Assembly: GCF_001544875.2 (NCBI RefSeq)
Contig: NZ_FCOA02000024.1
Location: 1 to 64,000 of the forward strand
Direction of reading: 5' to 3'
Length of the DNA: 64,000 nucleotides
Source of the DNA: Caballeronia hypogeia
GTDB lineage: Bacteria > Pseudomonadota > Gammaproteobacteria > Burkholderiales > Burkholderiaceae
Below, in pieces: positions 62,116-64,000 of the stretch; within the stretch, counting starts at the first letter, position 1, and every line of letters starts with the position of its first letter. The notes under the pieces are model-generated. The model had not been told where the DNA came from and did no database searches. It saw only the letters and a list, made by a program, of their open reading frames with translations. The position numbers and the translations under genes are program-made.

Positions 62116-63342
62116 TCAAACCTTTCCGAACATCAGGCCGGCGCAGCTTCCGCCGAAACCGAACGACACCGACATCGCGCGATCGATGCGTGCTTCACGC
62201 GATGTCCGCACGAGCGGCATGTTGTGTACGAACGAATCCGGCGACTCGATGCGCCCGGTTCCCGCGATGAAACCGTCGCGCATCATCAGCAGCGTGTAGA
62301 TCGCTTCGTGCGCGCCGCATGCGCCGATCGAATGCCCCGTGATGCCCTTGGTCGACGAGAACGGCGGCACGCGCGCGCCGAACACATCGCGCAACGCGCG
62401 CACCTCTTCGACATCGCCGAGCGGCGTGGACGGCGCTTGCGTGTTGATGTATTCGGGCAACTCGCAGGCTTCGTCGAGCGCCATGCGCAACGCGCGCGCG
62501 ATGCCATGGCTGCGCGGGCTCACCATGCCGCCGCCGTCGGTACATTCGCCGAAGCCCGTCAGTTCCGCGTGGATGCGTGCGCCGCGAGCCCGCGCGTGCG
62601 CGAGCGATTCCAGCACCAGCACGCCCGCGCCGGAGCCGATCACGAAGCCGTCGCGCGCGATGTCGTAGGGGCGCGAGGCGTGCTGCGGCGTGTCGTTGAA
62701 GCCGCGCGACAAGACGTGCATCGCATCGAACATCAGCGTCATGTTGTCGTGCAGCGCCTCGCTGCCACCCGCGAGCACGACTTGTTGCCGTCCGGTCTGG
62801 ATGAGCTGCATCGCCTGCCCGATCGCGAGCGCCGATGTCGTGCAGGCCGACGAAGGCGAATACGCGACCCCTTCGATGCCGAAGGCCTGCACGACATTCG
62901 CCGACGCCGTGCTGCTCATCGCGCGCGGCACCGTGTACGGCGGCGTCCGGTCGACGCCATGCGTTTGCGCCACGCCGAGCGCGACGTCGTACTCCGCCAT
63001 CGCCCCGACGCCCGAGCCGATCACCGCGCCCGTCCGGGGCGAGCGCAGCGTGGTCTGGTCGAGCTGCGCATCGTCGATCGCTTTCCTGGCCGCGTGGCAC
63101 GCGAAGCGCGCGGTGTCGCCCATGAAGCGCTCCTGCTTGCGATCGAACGGCGCTTCGTCCGCGACCGACGCCACCGCCGCGACCTGCGAATGGAAACCGC
63201 GCTCGCGCCACGCGTCGACGCGCGTCACGCCGCTGCGGCCGTCGCGCAGCGCGCGGCTCACCGCATCGAGCGAATTGCCGAGACACGAGACGATACCCAT
63301 GCCCGTCACGACGACGCGCTGCATGACCCGCGTGGCCCTCAT
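62116..63342 (-). CDS. Beta-ketoacyl-ACP synthase (FabF/FabB-like) with catalytic His-to-Gln change
   Basis: 408-aa thiolase-fold ketosynthase: VVVTGMGIVSCLGNSLDAV at the N-terminus, active-site Cys167 in YSPSSACTTSALAIG, and His337 in KGITGHSIGACGAHEA. The first catalytic His, normally in NAHGTSTPLGD, is Gln302 (YINTQAPSTPLGD). Elongating KS enzymes use this His for malonyl decarboxylation, so the protein may be an initiation, chain-length or otherwise specialised KS. The ATG overlaps the stop of the upstream KS gene (ATGA 63339-63342), as in KS/CLF pairs. Confidence 0.88.
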   Translation of the reverse strand: MRATRVMQRVVVTGMGIVSCLGNSLDAVSRALRDGRSGVTRVDAWRERGFHSQVAAVASVADEAPFDRKQERFMGDTARFACHAARKAIDDAQLDQTTLRSPRTGAVIGSGVGAMAEYDVALGVAQTHGVDRTPPYTVPRAMSSTASANVVQAFGIEGVAYSPSSACTTSALAIGQAMQLIQTGRQQVVLAGGSEALHDNMTLMFDAMHVLSRGFNDTPQHASRPYDIARDGFVIGSGAGVLVLESLAHARARGARIHAELTGFGECTDGGGMVSPRSHGIARALRMALDEACELPEYINTQAPSTPLGDVEEVRALRDVFGARVPPFSSTKGITGHSIGACGAHEAIYTLLMMRDGFIAGTGRIESPDSFVHNMPLVRTSREARIDRAMSVSFGFGGSCAGLMFGKV

Positions 63343-64000
63343 CTAACGCGCCGGAAGATCAGCGACGTATTGATGCCGCCGAACGCGAAGTTGTTGCTCA
63401 TCACGTATTCGGCGTCGATCGCGCGCGCTTCGCCACGGATGTAGTCGAGCGGCGCGCAGGCGGGATCGACTTCGGTCAGATTGAGCGTCGGCGCGTACCA
63501 GTTGCGCTTCATCATCTCGATGGTCCACCACGCTTCGATCGCACCGCACGCGCCGAGCGTGTGCCCGACATAGCTCTTGAGCGAGCTGATCGGCATGCGC
63601 TCGCCGAAGATCTGCGCGCTCGCGTGACTTTCCGCGATATCGCCGCGATCCGTGGACGTGCCGTGCGCGTTCAGATAGGCAATCGCCTCCGGGGCGAGCC
63701 CCGCGTCGTCCAGCGCGAGCTGCATCGCGCGCGCCATGGTGCTCGCGGTCGGCTGGGTGATGTGCGCGCCGTCCGAGTTGCAGCCGAAGCCCACGATCTC
63801 CGCGTGAATCGTCGCGCCGCGCGCCTTCGCGTGTTCGTACTCCTCGAGCACGAGCGTGGCCGCGCCTTCGCCGACCACGAGGCCGTCGCGCTTCGCATCG
63901 AACGGGCGCGGCGTGAGCTTCGGCTCGTCGTTGCGCGTGCTCGTCGCGTAAAGCGTGTCGAACACGGCGACTGCCGGGCCCGACAGCTCTTCCGCGCCGC
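63339..64000 (-). CDS. Beta-ketoacyl-ACP synthase, 5' part beyond the window
   Basis: C-terminal ~220 residues of a FabF-type ketosynthase; the reading frame is open to the window edge (GAEELSGPAVAVFDTLYATS). It retains YLNAHGTSTDRGD with the catalytic His, SLKSYVGHTLGACGAIEAWW with the second His and NNFAFGGINTSLIF. The active-site Cys lies outside the window. It precedes and overlaps the Gln-variant KS. The TRNDEPKLTPRPFDAKRDG segment is typical of aryl-polyene KS enzymes. Confidence 0.85.
   Translation of the reverse strand, partial: GAEELSGPAVAVFDTLYATSTRNDEPKLTPRPFDAKRDGLVVGEGAATLVLEEYEHAKARGATIHAEIVGFGCNSDGAHITQPTASTMARAMQLALDDAGLAPEAIAYLNAHGTSTDRGDIAESHASAQIFGERMPISSLKSYVGHTLGACGAIEAWWTIEMMKRNWYAPTLNLTEVDPACAPLDYIRGEARAIDAEYVMSNNFAFGGINTSLIFRRVR

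Overview
The window is high-GC DNA from a betaproteobacterium. Gene content and protein flavour (porin ending in Phe, MHS/ACS-type transporters, GcvA-like LysR regulators, an aryl-polyene-type locus, a MobA-type hydroxybenzoate monooxygenase) point to Burkholderiaceae, probably a Paraburkholderia/Caballeronia-like soil or plant-associated bacterium. This is inferred from gene content, not from a marker gene. I see no tRNA, rRNA, CRISPR array or intact insertion sequence. Most of the window is catabolic accessory gene clusters, typical of a secondary replicon.

Layout. 0-5.3 kb: a 5'-truncated GH13 amylase-family gene, a secreted FKBP prolyl isomerase, a glycine-zipper protein, a DUF1275 membrane protein and a large unknown membrane protein. 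5.5-13.8 kb (minus strand): a hydantoinase-type locus (hyuA-hyuB, MFS transporter, porin, N-carbamoylsarcosine amidase-like hydrolase, LysR regulator), apparently divided by hairpins into three transcription units. 14-19.2 kb (minus): a mobA-marR-SDR unit for 3-hydroxybenzoate-type hydroxylation, then an M20 amidohydrolase and a TRIC/UPF0126 protein. 19.3-24.2 kb: a thioesterase diverging from a Crp/Fnr regulator, then an MFS transporter, a BKACE-family beta-keto acid cleavage enzyme and a 3-hydroxyacid dehydrogenase, ending in a fragment of a D-2-hydroxyacid dehydrogenase. 24.3-27 kb: katG with a clear terminator and a candidate OxyR site. 27.1-28.7 kb: a TumE/TumA-type toxin-antitoxin pair running tail-on into a two-gene unit of an SRPBCC protein and a formaldehyde-activating-enzyme (Fae) homologue that lacks the catalytic histidine. 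29.1-32 kb: a CelD/BcsL-like acetyltransferase and a DacB-like lipoprotein.

32-40.3 kb is a hydroxyproline catabolic locus: aconitase-X type cis-3-hydroxyproline dehydratase (two subunits), GntR regulator, prolidase-like amidohydrolase, 4-hydroxyproline 2-epimerase, DHDPS-family deaminase, D-hydroxyproline dehydrogenase and MHS transporter, with a perfect 16-bp palindrome upstream of the operon. 40.3-42.9 kb looks like a small insert, with a secreted Cys-rich protein and a lipoprotein joining a metzincin protease domain to a probable beta-propeller. 42.9-47.8 kb: a TctE/TctD-like two-component system diverging from a nitrate/sulfonate/taurine-type ABC transporter. 47.9-49.8 kb: a BamE-like lipoprotein, a PAP2 phosphatase and a 4'-phosphopantetheinyl-transferase-like protein. 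50.0-54.5 kb: a second Fae homologue (catalytic His present) in a tight unit with an aldo/keto reductase, a semialdehyde dehydrogenase and an MFS transporter, facing a large secreted multicopper oxidase. 57-59 kb: two tandem GcvA-like LysR regulators. 59-64 kb: the edge of an aryl-polyene-type cluster (FAD oxidoreductase, methyltransferase, two paralogous small envelope proteins, two ketosynthases), cut by the window end.

The most notable points are the two Fae homologues in unrelated operons with no other tetrahydromethanopterin genes nearby, the ketosynthase with a catalytic His-to-Gln change, the BKACE enzyme lacking the first His of its metal motif, and the metzincin-propeller lipoprotein. 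Functional names come from motif and family recognition by eye; no database search was run.
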